This document shows positions 1-11,900 of a stretch of 64,000 nucleotides of DNA, one piece after another; position 1 is the first letter of the stretch; every line of letters begins with the position of its first letter. The notes under the pieces are model-generated. The model ran no database searches. It had not been told where the DNA came from and saw nothing but the letters and a program-made list of their open reading frames with translations. This DNA comes from Plotosus lineatus (taxonomy: Eukaryota > Chordata > Actinopteri > Siluriformes > Plotosidae): positions 68,392,501 through 68,456,500 of the forward strand of contig CM045733.1 in the NCBI GenBank assembly GCA_024760905.1. The letters are read 5' to 3'. A program made the position numbers and the translations under genes.

Positions 1-326
1 TTTCAATCAATAAATGGCGTTTTGAGACATTTTCAATTAACAAATGTGTTCAGTTCTGTTATTGCTTTTCTTCCTTCAGCAGTCGTGTCAGCTTCAGATT
101 TGCTCGAGTGAACCGACACTGGAGTCTCATTCCATATTGGTTTCACATCGGTTCTGGCACATGATTGAAGACTTTTTATTATATCTGAGGCGGCCTGCGG
201 ATGAGCTGTTGCAGTGTAGTGATAATATTAAAAAATAATTAATTGTCAGCGCTGCTGTTATTTATATAATAATAATAAAAAAATAATCAATGCTTTTGAC
301 CAATAAGGATCCAGAATTCACAATAA

Positions 327-732
<406 letters not shown>

Positions 733-892
733 AACCTGTCAAGCTTGTAGCTCATCACTATAGCATGGTTCAAGTCCCAGCCTCGGACGTTCCCCAGTAT
801 TTTCTTGGATTTTCTCTGCGAGTCTAAACACATGAACATTACACTATGACTGTTCCAGATTGCCCCTAGGTGTGAATGTGAATGGTTTTGTG

Positions 893-1000
893 TGTGTGTG
901 TGTGTGTGTTTTTGCCTTGCAGTGGTCTGGCAAGCTGTCGAGAGTGTTTTCTTGGTGTTGACCATGATGGGTGCCAGCCTCCCCATGACTATAACCTTCA
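893..1000 (+). repeat. (TG)n tract and degraded SINE/LINE tail fragment
   Basis: A (TG)n run at 889-910 is followed by 924-990, which matches the 'ctggcgagctgtccagggtg ... gggtgccagcctccc' tail of the SINEs at 44241 and 52595. Old fragment. Confidence 0.55.
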
Positions 1001-1088
1001 CAGACGAACAGGGGAACTGTCATCTCTGCAAATCATTAATCATCAAAAATGAATTATGGGGTTGATTAAATGTTCATAAAAATATCTG

Positions 1089-1094
1089 AATAAA
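1089..1094 (+). terminator. Poly(A) signal, plus strand
   Basis: AATAAA downstream of the putative terminal exon at 538-732. Weak by itself. Confidence 0.35.
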
Positions 1095-1260
1095 GCTGAG
1101 AGAAAAACCTTTAATCTCTACGAGATTGCTTCACGTCTTTTGCTGTGAAGTCTGTCCATGGTCCTCCTCGACTCGGTAGAAGCACACCTGAAGGAATCAT
1201 TTCTGCTCTGCAGAGGCTTTCAATCTCACAAACATACGGGTTCCAAGGCATATCAGATCT

Positions 1261-1600
1261 CTACATACAAGTATAATCTGGAGAACATTTATTGTCCAAA
1301 TACATCAAGAACATCAAAACAAACGTACAGAAAACAAACTCTAGATGAACCCAACACGCTCCTGGTGCACTGTAAGTGTTCAAACACATTCCTTCATTCC
1401 ATGGATATGGATACACCATCAGGAACTTCATCCATTGGATGCGCCCTTCCTCCATTATATAACCCCAACTGTGCCCCAGCATGGTCATAAACCATGAAGT
1501 GCCCTCCCTGTTCTGAATGGTGGCGATGGCATGCAACAAAGGGTCAATAAAATAACTACCGAGTGCAATCGAGGGTGGTAAACATTCCACTGTCACAAAT
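1261..1600 (-). other. Possible minus-strand 3' UTR or terminal exon
   Basis: On the minus strand a long open stretch (111 codons to 1261) ends beside AATAAA at about 1288-1293 with GT-rich sequence after it. It could be a distal 3' end of the matrin-3-like gene (4.6 kb beyond its stop, across transposons), the end of another gene, or chance. The amino-acid sequence is not recognised. Confidence 0.2.
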
Positions 1601-1720
1601 TCTACCGTACTTCAAATTCGAACTTTGCAGATGTACAGTATTTACAAAATGGAATTAGGATGGTCAGTTAAAACTTCTTCCTTTTTTTATTTAAATAAAA
1701 AGGTACATAACTCAGGTATA

Positions 1721-2591
1721 CAGGGATCCCTCGCTACCTCACGTTTCAATTCATGCGGCGTCAGTGCATCGCGGTCTTTTTTTTATTTATTTTTTTATTT
1801 TTTTATTTCATCAAATTAAAAGGGGCAGTGGTGGTCTAGTGGTATAGGGCGCTGGATCGCTGATCCAAAGGTTGGGGGTTCGAGTCCCACTCTCCACAAG
1901 GTTGTCACTGTCCCCCCCAGTGCAGCTAACTGGGTTATCAAAGGCGGGCCATGTCTCTCACTGTCTATGGTGGGAGGTTCATGTAAAAGAACCATTGCTG
2001 ACTTTCGTAAAGAGTAGCTGCAAAGTCGTCAGCGTGTTTCTGTCCCTTGCTAAAAAAAAAAGGGTTGTGACAGGAAGGGCATCCGACGTAAAAACCTCTG
2101 CCGAATCAAAAAAACGTGCGAATCAGATGATTCGCTGTGGCGACTCCTGAGTAAAAAGAGAAAATGCCGAAAGGAAGACAGACATTTCATCAAATTAAAA
2201 AAATAAAGAAATTAAGGAAGATTAGGGGCAAAAGTTAAGGAAAATGCCACAAAAAAAAAAAAAAAAAAACCAGGACCGATTATGCAAAAAAAAAAAAAAA
2301 AAAAAAAAAAAAAGAAAGAAAAACTTAACCCAAAACCCCCATCAAAACTACTTACATTTTTCTGTGTGTATTAAGATTTTATTTACATCTTATGCATTAT
2401 TTTTGAATGTTTAATTATTATTATAAGCATTTATAGCATTGAATATGTATTTATTGATATTATATACACATACATGTATGTATACGTAAGCCGGGGGGGG
2501 GGGGGGGGGGGGGGTTCGATCCTACTTTGCGGCATTTGGTGGTCGCGGGATATCGCTGTCCTAATTAACCGCGGAAAGTGAGGGATCCCTG
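1721..2591. mobile_element. TA-flanked MITE (CAGGGATCCCTCGCTAC ends) carrying a SINE
   Basis: Terminal inverted repeats CAGGGATCCCTCGCTACCTC (left) and its near-complement at 2575-2591, each flanked by TA. The same element without the insertion is at 37269-37704. Subtracting the SINE and its duplicated target leaves about 490 bp. No coding capacity; pogo/Tigger-like by TIR style and TA duplication (inference). Contains poly(A) tracts and a 22-bp poly(G). Confidence 0.8.
1822..2183 (+). mobile_element. tRNA-derived SINE, tail type 1, with 17-bp target duplication
   Basis: Perfect 17-bp duplication (atttcatcaaattaaaa) at 1805-1821 and 2184-2200 fixes the ends. The head has tRNA-like Pol III A and B boxes (tggtctagtggtatagggcg; ggttcgagtccc). 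The body is followed by a tail with caggaagggcatccgacg and gctgtggcgactcctgag, which matches the 3' end of the LINE at 2705-2848. Confidence 0.9.
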
Positions 2592-2704
2592 TATACATTT
2601 TAAATGCATACACTATACATACACAAAATAATAGCGTGTAAAAACACGAATAAAGCTCAAAATCCTTATACAGTAATAGTTTTTATTTACATAAACAAAG
2701 AAGA

Positions 2705-2848
2705 TTTATGGATGTGGTGAAGGAGGACATGAAGGTAGTTGGAGTAAGAGAAGATGCTGCAGAGGATAGGGTGAGATGGAGGCGAATGGTTTGCTGTGGC
2801 GACCCCTGAAGGGAAAAGCCGAAAGGAAAAGAAGAAGAAGAAGAGGAC
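2705..2848 (+). mobile_element. 3' end of an RTE-like LINE (family B), 5'-truncated
   Basis: Encodes the C-terminal FMDVVKEDMKVVGVREDAAE segment, then gctgtggcgacccctgaagg and (AAG)n. Same family as 30840-31288. Inserted in the Tc1 remnant, with a short acaaa duplication visible on both sides. Confidence 0.75.
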
Positions 2849-2957
2849 AAATGCACTGGGAATATGAAACACTCTATTCCAAATCAAAACACGAAGAAAA
2901 ATATATCAAATTTGTGTCACTCCTTTCAAAAACTGAAGAAAATTGATTGTTAGACTG

Positions 2958-3081
<124 letters not shown>

Positions 3082-3529
3082 CATGTGCTTTATTCTTTAC
3101 AAACTCAAACACTTGCTGTATAAATTGAAAATGTGAAGATTTTGTTTTTCGTGTGAATCTCTGAACTAATATTTAGTTGTATAATCACCGTTTCTGAGAA
3201 CTGCTGCACATCTGTGTTGTGGAGTCGACCAACTTGTGGCAAGTGTGAGCAGGTTTTCCAGCCCAGGATGATTGGACCACATTCCAGTTGTTCCGTATTT
3301 CTTTGTTTTGCCTCAGAAACTGCATTTTTTGATGTCACCCCACAAGTTTTGGATCGGATTAAGGTCCGGGAATTGGGCCGCCGCTCCATAACGTCAGTCT
3401 CGTCGGTGTGGAACCAAGCTGTGAGTCTGCTTTTTAAAAAAAAAAAAAAGGTTTGACTTTCATGTGCTTTAAGTTCTCTCCTGGATTTATTCTCTTCTGG
3501 TAAGGTAAGATGACGGCTTTTGTATCATT

Positions 3530-3950
3530 CTGGAAAATTTTAATCTCGTCTCTGACAATCTCCAGTCCGCTTGTCTTCTCCCTGCTCTTCACTCCATTCC
3601 TTTAAATTTGACCAACTGCTGTCCCACACACAAAGAAGGGAATCTCTTGGGTTTTGTTTTCAGTGGTCCACAGGCATTAATTCCACTCCACATTTCTGAC
3701 CACCGCTTGGTTTCCTTTATTATCACCTTACCTATTCTATTGAACACTCGCCCTCAGCTTTGTTCCCCGACTCAACCAAACCGCCAGCCCGTTTCTCCTT
3801 CATCTGTTGCTTTCTGTACTTTTATCGTTCTAACCCAGGCTCCCATTCTTCCCTACCAATAGAATCTGCTTCAGACACTTTCCTGTCTTCAGTCTCTGCT
3901 CCTATGGATCTCCTCCGTCCTTTATCTGTAAAATCCAAGACGACTAACCA
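3530..3950 (+). pseudogene. LINE endonuclease fragment (L2/CR1 style)
   Basis: Translation includes PTHKEGNLLGFVFSGPQ and ISDHRLVSFIITLPIL, the end of an APE-type endonuclease (TH-x-GN-x-LD... SDH). It continues into SASDTFLSSVSAPMDLLRPL. No RT follows; truncated. Confidence 0.6.
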
Positions 3951-3989
3951 GTGTCACTCCCCCTTTTGCCGGTCCCAAGCCCGGAGAAA

Positions 3990-4145
3990 TGCAGAGGGTT
4001 GTGTCAGGAAGGGCATCTGACGTAAAACCAATGACAAACTTTTATGATACAAATCAGAAGTATTACCCCCATACCGGATCGGTCGAGGCCCGGGTTAACA
4101 ACGACTGCCATCAGTGCTGTCAACCAACAGGGTGCTGACGGAAAC
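3990..4145 (+). repeat. Fragment of a dispersed fish LINE (5' type) with GTGTCAGGAAGGGCATC motif
   Basis: Contains gttgtgtcaggaagggcatc and cataccggatcggtcgaggc, sequences I recognise as common in teleost LINE copies. No coding frame. Confidence 0.55.
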
Positions 4146-4254
4146 TGGAACTTTTTTGACAAACAAAAAATGAGTTGATCTCTCACTAAAAAACCACCAC
4201 TGAGGCTAATCAGAAGAAAAGGACTCAATTTGCTCTTACATTTAAATACCTTAG

Positions 4255-4578
4255 ACAGTGCTGGCCCGGTTGAAAGATGCTAAATTACTGACCCCAAGGT
4301 CGGTGGTTCAAGCCCCACTTCCAACAGTTTTCACTGCTGTCCCCCCAGTGCAGTGAACTGGGTTATCAATGTCTCTGACTGCCTATGGTGTGCGGCTGTA
4401 AAAAAAAAAAAAATTGCAGAGTTTTGTCAATAGTAGCTCCATAGTGATCAGCATGTTTCTACCCTACAATGGCCTGGTGAGCTGACCAAGCTGTACTCTG
4501 CCCTCGTCCAGAGTCAGCCGAGATGGGTGCCAGCCTCTCCATGAGCCTAATTAGAACTAAACAGTTCAGAAAATGAAT
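4255..4578 (+). mobile_element. tRNA-derived SINE, tail type 2, degraded
   Basis: Head with box-B-like ggtggttcaagccccac; body tgcagtgaactgggttatca; tail ccagagtcagccgagatggg then taattagaac and (AATG)n. Same family as 44241. Confidence 0.75.
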
Positions 4579-4650
4579 GAATGAATAAATTAAATTCCTT
4601 GCAAGAGCCACAGGCATCTTTATCATGTACACTGTAAAGGTCTGAGAGCA

Positions 4651-5212
4651 GTGACCCCCAACCTTTATCACTGCGGACCGGTCAACGCTCCACAATTTTG
4701 CAGTGGACCGGGTGTGTGTGTCATAGATTGTTTCTATTTGAACTATAATTTATTTATTTATACAAATTATTATTATTATTATTATTATTATGACTCCATG
4801 AATGTTATTTTTCAACAGCTGAAACAAAGTTGGTTGGGAAGTAGAGCTTGAACTTTTCTTAAAAAACAAAAAACAAAAAAAACAAAAAAAACCCCCACAG
4901 GTGATGATGGTGCACCAGCTGGGAGAATGAAGGTTCAGGCTCAGTCTCACCCAAAATCCCCGCTATTGTTTGAAACATGTCCAACTCGCCTCTGTTCATG
5001 TGCCGTCCCCTTGTGGGTTACATTTTAGCGCTCTAATGACCGACATGTAACCGAGAGAATCCGCTCATTTTTCAAAATTTAAGATTTTTCAAAAATAAAG
5101 ATCGTCAGATCAGATAAATAAAACAGAAATAATTAATTAATTCTTCAGTGGCCCGGTACCAATTGATCCGTGGACTGGCACCAGTCCGGGGCCCGGTGGT
5201 GGGGGACCCCTT
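4651..5212. mobile_element. hAT-like non-autonomous element
   Basis: Left end cagtgacccccaacc and right end ggtggtgggggacccctt are inverted, and the adjoining 'gcggaccggtc' and 'tccgtggactggcaccagtc' also pair. This resembles hAT elements whose ends read 'ccgcggaccggtaccggtcc'. The 8-bp duplication was not resolved. Contains (ATT)n at 4767-4792. Confidence 0.6.
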
Positions 5213-5666
5213 CCTTAGATAATTCTGCAGATCTCAGCTGATGGCTCCACACACTTCAATAGTAAAGTGAACACCAGACCCCAGATTTTTAGGTTTGAAT
5301 GAAAAGCACTCAAGTTTTGAACACCCGATTCTAATGTTTTGGACATGAAGGTGGAATCGATGGGAGTGTGTACTTACTTTTTCTTGAGACTGATCTGTTT
5401 ATGTGAATTTAAATTATGAGACGACATTCGAAATGTCAAATGTATAAGGGGGAGGAAGAAAAGTCTGCTTGCTCCAATATACTTGAAAAATCAACAATTT
5501 CCATTAAAATGTAATTATTTTTTTTATTTTCTTTTACATTACTTAAAAAAACTAAAAGGAATAAAGCAATGCAAAAATAATTAAAATGATAGGAGACATT
5601 CATCACATCCAAAAACCTATGAGAGTAAGAAAAGTCTTGTAATGTTAACAGAGGTTGGAGGGAAGA

Positions 5667-5699
5667 AGGGGACAGGACGGGACGGGACGGGACGGGACA
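5667..5699. repeat. (GGGAC)n short tandem repeat
   Basis: About six 5-bp units just beyond the stop codon side of the matrin-3-like gene, possibly within its 3' UTR. Confidence 0.9.
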
Positions 5700-5874
5700 C
5701 CCAGTCAGAAAAGGGCCCTGTTTATTTATTGATAATACGGCCACGTTTAATACACACGTAAGAAAACGAGTACATGATAAAAACGCCCTAAAATGGCACT
5801 AAAACCAATCCTCCAGCAGGAGAAGCTAGGTGTATATCCAAACATTATACAGGACCAATGAGATGCCTCCAAAC

Positions 5875-5928
5875 TCAGTTGTTCTCTCGATTACTCTGTG
5901 CTTTGGCCTTCTCTTTTTCCAATTGTTT
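5875..5928 (-). CDS. matr3: matr3-like exon 20: C-terminal tail and stop
   Basis: 54 nt: [17 protein letters not shown] and TGA. MATR3 likewise ends within a short charged helix after the finger. Possible poly(A) signals (AATAAA on the minus strand) lie at 5721-5730; the true 3' UTR end is not proven. Confidence 0.85.
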   Translation of the reverse strand, partial: KQLEKEKAKAQSNRENN

Positions 5929-8900
5929 CTAGAATGCAAAAAAAGGTAGACTTGAATACACCACTTGCACTTTAATATTTTTTATTTTTATAAAATTGTT
6001 ACATTTTTAAATATCTTGATCTATTTTTATATTTTATTTTTAAATATTTAATATTTTTATTAATTTTAGAACTATAATATTTCTGCTTTTTTTTTTTACA
6101 GGTTTATATGATATTCAAATATTAAAGTCATGAAATCACCTTGAGTTTCTCGTAGTGCACGTGGCTACTGCAGTGAACCTTTTTAGCGGTGTCTTCATTG
6201 GAGTAGAAAAGGAAGCACACGCGGCAGTAGTAGCCCATCTTCACAAACTCCACCCCTGAAACAAAACCAGTGTTTACAGGACACAATCAGCACCATGTTT
6301 CCAGACACTACACCGAAAACTCGAGTTCACGTTCTACATTTCATGCACATAACTGCTTAACTGCTGCATCCAGATGTCTGCTTTTGTCATCAACCGTTCT
6401 TTGTTTCACAAATAGATAGTACCGTATTTTAAGGACCAGAAGCCGCACTTAAAATCCTTTGACGTGATCATAAATTGACGGTGCGCTTTATAATCTGGTG
6501 CGCTTTATGTATTGAAGGTGCATGGTGTGTGTAGGACCCCAAAATGGCACCCATTAAGAGACATTCGACTCCAGGCAACAGCGGTCACATGTGAAATGAA
6601 GATCAGTGATTTTCCAGAGGTCCTTCTTGGTGCGTCCGTTTCATGAAAAGGCATAATCTCTCCATCCACGCAAAACTACCGTCTCGCAGCAACTGCCAAA
6701 GGACTCTGAAGAAAAGCTGACCAATTTCCGCACCGACTGCTAAAATAAGATCACTGAGAAGATCCAGCCAGAACACATCAACATGGATGAGGTCCTCCTC
6801 AGCTTTGACATCCCGGTGAACCATACTTTTCTTGAAGTGGGGATTAGTGCTCTATCTGTACGCACCACCGGGAATGAAAAGTCATTCTTCACTATAGTAC
6901 TCAGTTTCTGGCCATTAGCCTGGCAGCGACCACCCATGGTAATTTTTAAACGGAACACTTTGTCAAAAGTAAAGTTTTCAGCCAACGTCAACGTCATTTG
7001 AAGGCGAACGTAAAAGGGTGGATGGACGAGGAGAAGATGGGCGGGTCGCTGAGAGAAGTTTTTGTGAAAGAGACTGGAAGGCTTTTTCCACAAATGTCCG
7101 TCTCTGTTAATCTGCGATTCGATGCGAGCCCATCTCACTGGCACTGTTAAAAACCTGATGAAGCAAACCAATGCGGAGCTTGCCATCATTCCAGGTAGAT
7201 TAACAAAAGAACTCCCACTGCTAGATATTGGCATCAACAAGTCATTTAAAATTAAACTACGAGCTGCATGGGAGCTTCGGATGACGGAGGCGAACGCAGG
7301 GCGAGTTACGCCACGATCTGCCAGAGGCTCGTGGATGCCTGGGCTAAGGTTTCAGTCTCAAGTGTCATCCGAGCTTTCAGTAAGGCAGGAATCATCACTG
7401 ATCAGCCAAGTAACAGCGACAAGACTGACTCGGATAATGATGAGAGGGCTCCGGGCACGCTTGATGTTGAAATCTCCCAACTGTTAAACATGGACACAGA
7501 AGATGAAGAATTTGATGGATTTATGGAAATGGAATAAAGTGATTTTATTGTTTTGTATTGTTTGTATTTACTGCACACCGAGTTATTAAATGTATTATTA
7601 AGTGTATTAAGTTAGGTGTACAGTATTAAGTGTATTACCGTAGGTCTATTAAGTGAAGTGTATTACGCAAGTTAACTGTATTATGTAAGGCAAGTGCATT
7701 AAGTGTATTACGTTAATTAAGTGTAGTATCATAAGTTACCAGTAAGTGTATTAATATTAAGTGTATTAAGTGCATTAATGTTAATACATTTGACATTAAT
7801 ACACTTCATATTAATATACTTAATTACAGTCTTAAATGTACTAATGTTAAGTGAAACGTATTTTCCAGACTACAAGTCGCACTTTTTTCATACTTTGGCT
7901 GAAAGTGCGACTTGTACTCCAGAGCGATATACAGTGGTGCCTATGTACTCGACCATAATTCCTTTCCGACGGCTGGTCAAATTCCGAATCCGCTTTTCCC
8001 ATTACAAATAATGTAAATGGTCTTAATCCGTTCCGTTGTCTGTTGAACAGAAGTTAACAGTACCATAACTCTTACCATGGGTCCTCAAATTAAGTGAAAA
8101 AAATTATTGAATACAGTACACTATGTTATGGTCCGTGTTGTGAGAAACTCTGATTTTGGTGGCTCTAACTCTCTCGCTGGAGAGGGGCGTGGCGGTCACA
8201 CGCAGGTGGAGTGATAAACACACACACCTGATTCGACTTCACAATCACAGGGCTTCTCTAACAGTGACTATGATTTCCCCGTGCTCTTGTGCCTTCCCGG
8301 TCAACACTAAAGCTCATCCGTTTTCATCACACCCTGTCTCCTGCATTTTTGGGTGCGGCTGAATGTTCCTTCACAGAAAGGCTAGGAGATTCTGTCACTT
8401 GTTCCGGACTTCCAGAAAGCGTGCATTTATCCTCCCTCTCGGTCTTGTTTTTTTCACACTTTTTTAGCGTTCGACTTCCATTTTGGTCGACTTCCTGGAC
8501 AAAAAAAAAAAAATCCCGGATTTTTTGGTCAAATTCTGATTTGTTCGACCACTAAAGCGTTCAAGTACCGAGGTATATCTATGAAATTACTACATATAAT
8601 TCTGTTCGTCAAAATAATAATGAACATAATTTCATGTTTGTTATTTTATACTCACAACCACAAGAGAACAACTCAAACAACCACCACAAGAGGGCACTCT
8701 AGGCTTGGGTACCAGTACCTATTCATCCCGGAGCATTGAAGAAATGTCTCCAAAAAGAAAATCCTATTCTGCAGATTACAAGCTGCAAGTAGTGAAATAT
8801 GCAGCAGAAAATGGTAATCGAGCAGCAGAAAGAAAGTTTGGAATGAACGAGAGACTTGTGAGGGACTGGAGAAAAGCGGAGTTTACTATTAGTGCAATGA

Positions 8901-11900
8901 AGAAAACAAAAAAATTAATCGCAGGCTAAAAGCTAGATAGCCACAGCTAGAGAAACGAGTTCACATGGGGGTTTGAACAACATGCCTCAGGGGAAAGCTT
9001 GTCAACAGTGCAGTTGCATCTGCACGTCCAGGTAGTCGTCAAGATGAATATAAATGACTTTTGCGTGAGGCCCTTCTTGGTGTTACCGCTTCATGCAACG
9101 CAACTGCCTGCCTACCAGAGCGAGGACCATAACGTCACATAAACTGCCAGGAGATTTCCAAGCCAAGGTAGACAGTTTCCATGAGTTTGTGACTTATAGT
9201 CCAGTGCGACTTACATGTTTTTTCTTGTTTATTATGCATTTTTTTGGCCAATGTGACTTGTACTCCGGACCAACATATAGTCCCGAAAATAGGGTATTTT
9301 ATATTATTTTATATTTTGTGTTACAGCTGAACAGTGATGAGTTATTGCGAGTTCAATAAAGCTGAGTTTATCTGACTTTTGTCTCGCTTAATGCGTTATA
9401 ATCCGGTGCGTGTTATGTATGGACAGAGAACGTTCAAAGACTGTTCATTGGTGTTGCGTGTTATAATCTGGTGCGCCTTATGGCCTGGAAAACACGGCAT
9501 ATAATTTTTTTTTTTTTTACTTTCAGGTTGTAATACTGTAGGAATCAAGGTTTCACAATTTGTGGGAAAGTTCAAGGGGGTAAATAAATATGCAATGCAC
9601 TGTTCCTCCATAATCAGGATCAGGATCTTATTTAGTTTCAGCTCTTGACTCTACAATGATGACTTACCCACTGGGACGTTTGGCTCATACGGACCGAGAG
9701 ACTCTAGAGTGGTTTCAGGCCTTCTGACAGACTCTGCTGGTGGTGGTGGGGCATCAGTCAGCTCTTGGCTCGTCTCGGGGACTCCAGTAGAGGATGCAAC
9801 AGATGAAGACTCGGTGGGAGGAATATCAATGTCAGCCTCATCCTCCTGCTCAATGGAAAGAGACAGTTAACAGCAACGTTAACAGAAGCTGAATCTTTTC
9901 AACACATGTAGACATGCATTTAATTAAAAAAATAATAAAAACACTGACTGGTGATTTTAGCGCCACGTTCTGAGTTTCTGTCGTATCTGTGTTGGATTCG
10001 TCTGTGAGCTCCTTCTTCACGTCTTCTACATGCTCACAAGCGTCAGCTGTGACTTCCTTCTCCTCCAGTGCTTCACTCTCGGCATTTTCCTCACTAGACT
10101 TCTCTTTAGATTTTTTGGATGGAGGTTCCTCTTCATTCGTGGTACTTCGTGATGGGGAGCTTTCCTCTCTCTCTTCAGAGTGCTCCCGCTTGGTTGGTCG
10201 TTTCTCCTCTGAAGTTGGGGGTTTGTGTCTGTCACGTGAGAGAAATAATCAGCATAAAATAACCATGCTAATATCAAAGCACTCAAGGTTAAATTATTAA
10301 CTCTTTCACTCTACTTCAACTATCAATTGTGTGTATCAGTGTGCATACACACTATGCATGTATGTACAGTTGTGCTCAAAATAATAGCGGTGTGCATAAA
10401 AAATGAATAAAGTTCAAAATCCTTATAATAGTTTTTATTCCCATAAACACAAATGCATTGGGAACACAACACATTTTATTCCGAATCAAAACATTATGAA
10501 AAATCTCAAATTTGTGTTATTCCTTTAAAGCAATGTGAATACAATGATGAATGAATGAAATTGTTAAAACTGTCTTTGGCCACTCGCCCCCCCCCCCCCC
10601 CAAAAAAAAAAAAAAAAAAAAAAAAAGGTGTCTCCTTTTCGCTTTAGGCCAGTCAATGCACACTTTGGCAAATTGTAACCTCTTCAGCACGTCTTTTTTT
10701 TCCCCCACAGTGGGATTTTGCGGGGGCTTCTTGCTGATAGCTTGGCTTCACATAGGCATCTACTAATTGTAACCAGACTCACAGGTAACTTGAGACTTTT
10801 TTTGATCTTCCTGCAGCTGATTGCTGGCTGAGTCCTTGCCATTTTGGTTGTTCTTCCATCCATTTGAATGGTAGTTTTTCTACTTTCTTCCACATCTTTC
10901 AGGTTTTGATTGCCATTTAAAAGCATTTGGGATCATTTCAGCGGAGCCGCCTTTCATTTTCTGCATTTCTTTATGTTTCCTCCTCTCCAATAAACTTTTT
11001 AATCAAGGTACGCTGTTCTTCTAAATAACGTCTGGAACGACCCATTTTCCTCAGAATTTCAGAGGGAAATGTACTATAACCAGCATGTAATAAATTTGCT
11101 GGCTTCCTTCGTTAAATAACAACAATAATTGGTACCCGTTTTTTAAAGAACGAATAACATCACGAATTGAACTCCACTGCTATTGTATTGAACACACCCC
11201 TTTCAATTAGTGATGCAATCACTCTGAATGAGCAGCATGACCATTGGGTTTGTTGGGCTCTATTACGCTACTACACCTTATAATAAATTATTTACCATGT
11301 AGAAATATCATTTCTACCAAAAACATTGATCCGGTTAGTGATGTCTGACTGATATTATTTTGAACACAACTATATACTAAATTAATCTATTTGTTCTTTC
11401 AGTGTCCAGTTGATTAAATAATATTTGAGTAATGTACAATCAGAATTAATTCAGCCAGATTGGAGAAAATCGTTGAGTTCTTCACCTTTAAATCCTTATC
11501 TTTACATTTAAGGAAAATATTACCTATTAATTAAAACAAGAGAAGCAAAACACTAACCCATATCGGAGTTGTTTGTACTTCCTGCTAATGTAGACTAGCA
11601 GGCGTTTGCCTTCAAATACCAGCGGCTTCTGCCGAGTCGACTCCACAAATCTCTCCGCATCTTCACCCCTCACCATTTCAATGAAGCACTGAAGATAAAC
11701 ACATGAAACCAGATTATTGTGTGAGTGTAAAACATAAAAACATAATATGAAAGTAATAAGGTATCTCACAGTGTGCATTATAGTTACAAGGCAATTACCT
11801 CACAGCGTGACCGATTCAAAAAGTAACGTCTGATTTTCCCAAATGGCTCCGCAACCTTCAGAAAGGAGGCGTTTGATGATTTAAATGGGGGAATGTGTCC

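Larger units (their letters stand above)
7855..9296 (+). mobile_element. Middle pogo/POGK-like element nested in the outer one
   Basis: Left end acgtattttccagactacaa with palindromic gtgcgacttgtactcc. The right end complement is accctattttcgggactata. It contains 8741-8930, coding [20 protein letters not shown] and [20 protein letters not shown], the N-terminal HTH of POGK-like transposases, then further broken frames to [17 protein letters not shown]. Inactive. Confidence 0.65.
6422..9499 (+). mobile_element. Outer pogo/POGK-like DNA transposon, inactive, containing two nested elements
   Basis: Ends: TA then ccgtattttaaggaccagaa at left; right end complement ccgtgttttccaggccataa then TA (9500-9501). 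Both continue into gc(c/g)gcac. The DDE transposase remnant lies at 6600-7537: [49 protein letters not shown] and [20 protein letters not shown], in more than one frame. These motifs match the POGK/Tigger transposase family. The N-terminal part is missing. It lies in the intron between matr3-like exons 18 and 19. Confidence 0.75.

Noticed and set aside
1822..1900. tRNA gene call from A- and B-box sequences
   Set aside because: The head is part of a repeated 350-bp element with target duplications. It does not fold as a standard tRNA by eye and is a SINE head. The same holds for the other copies.
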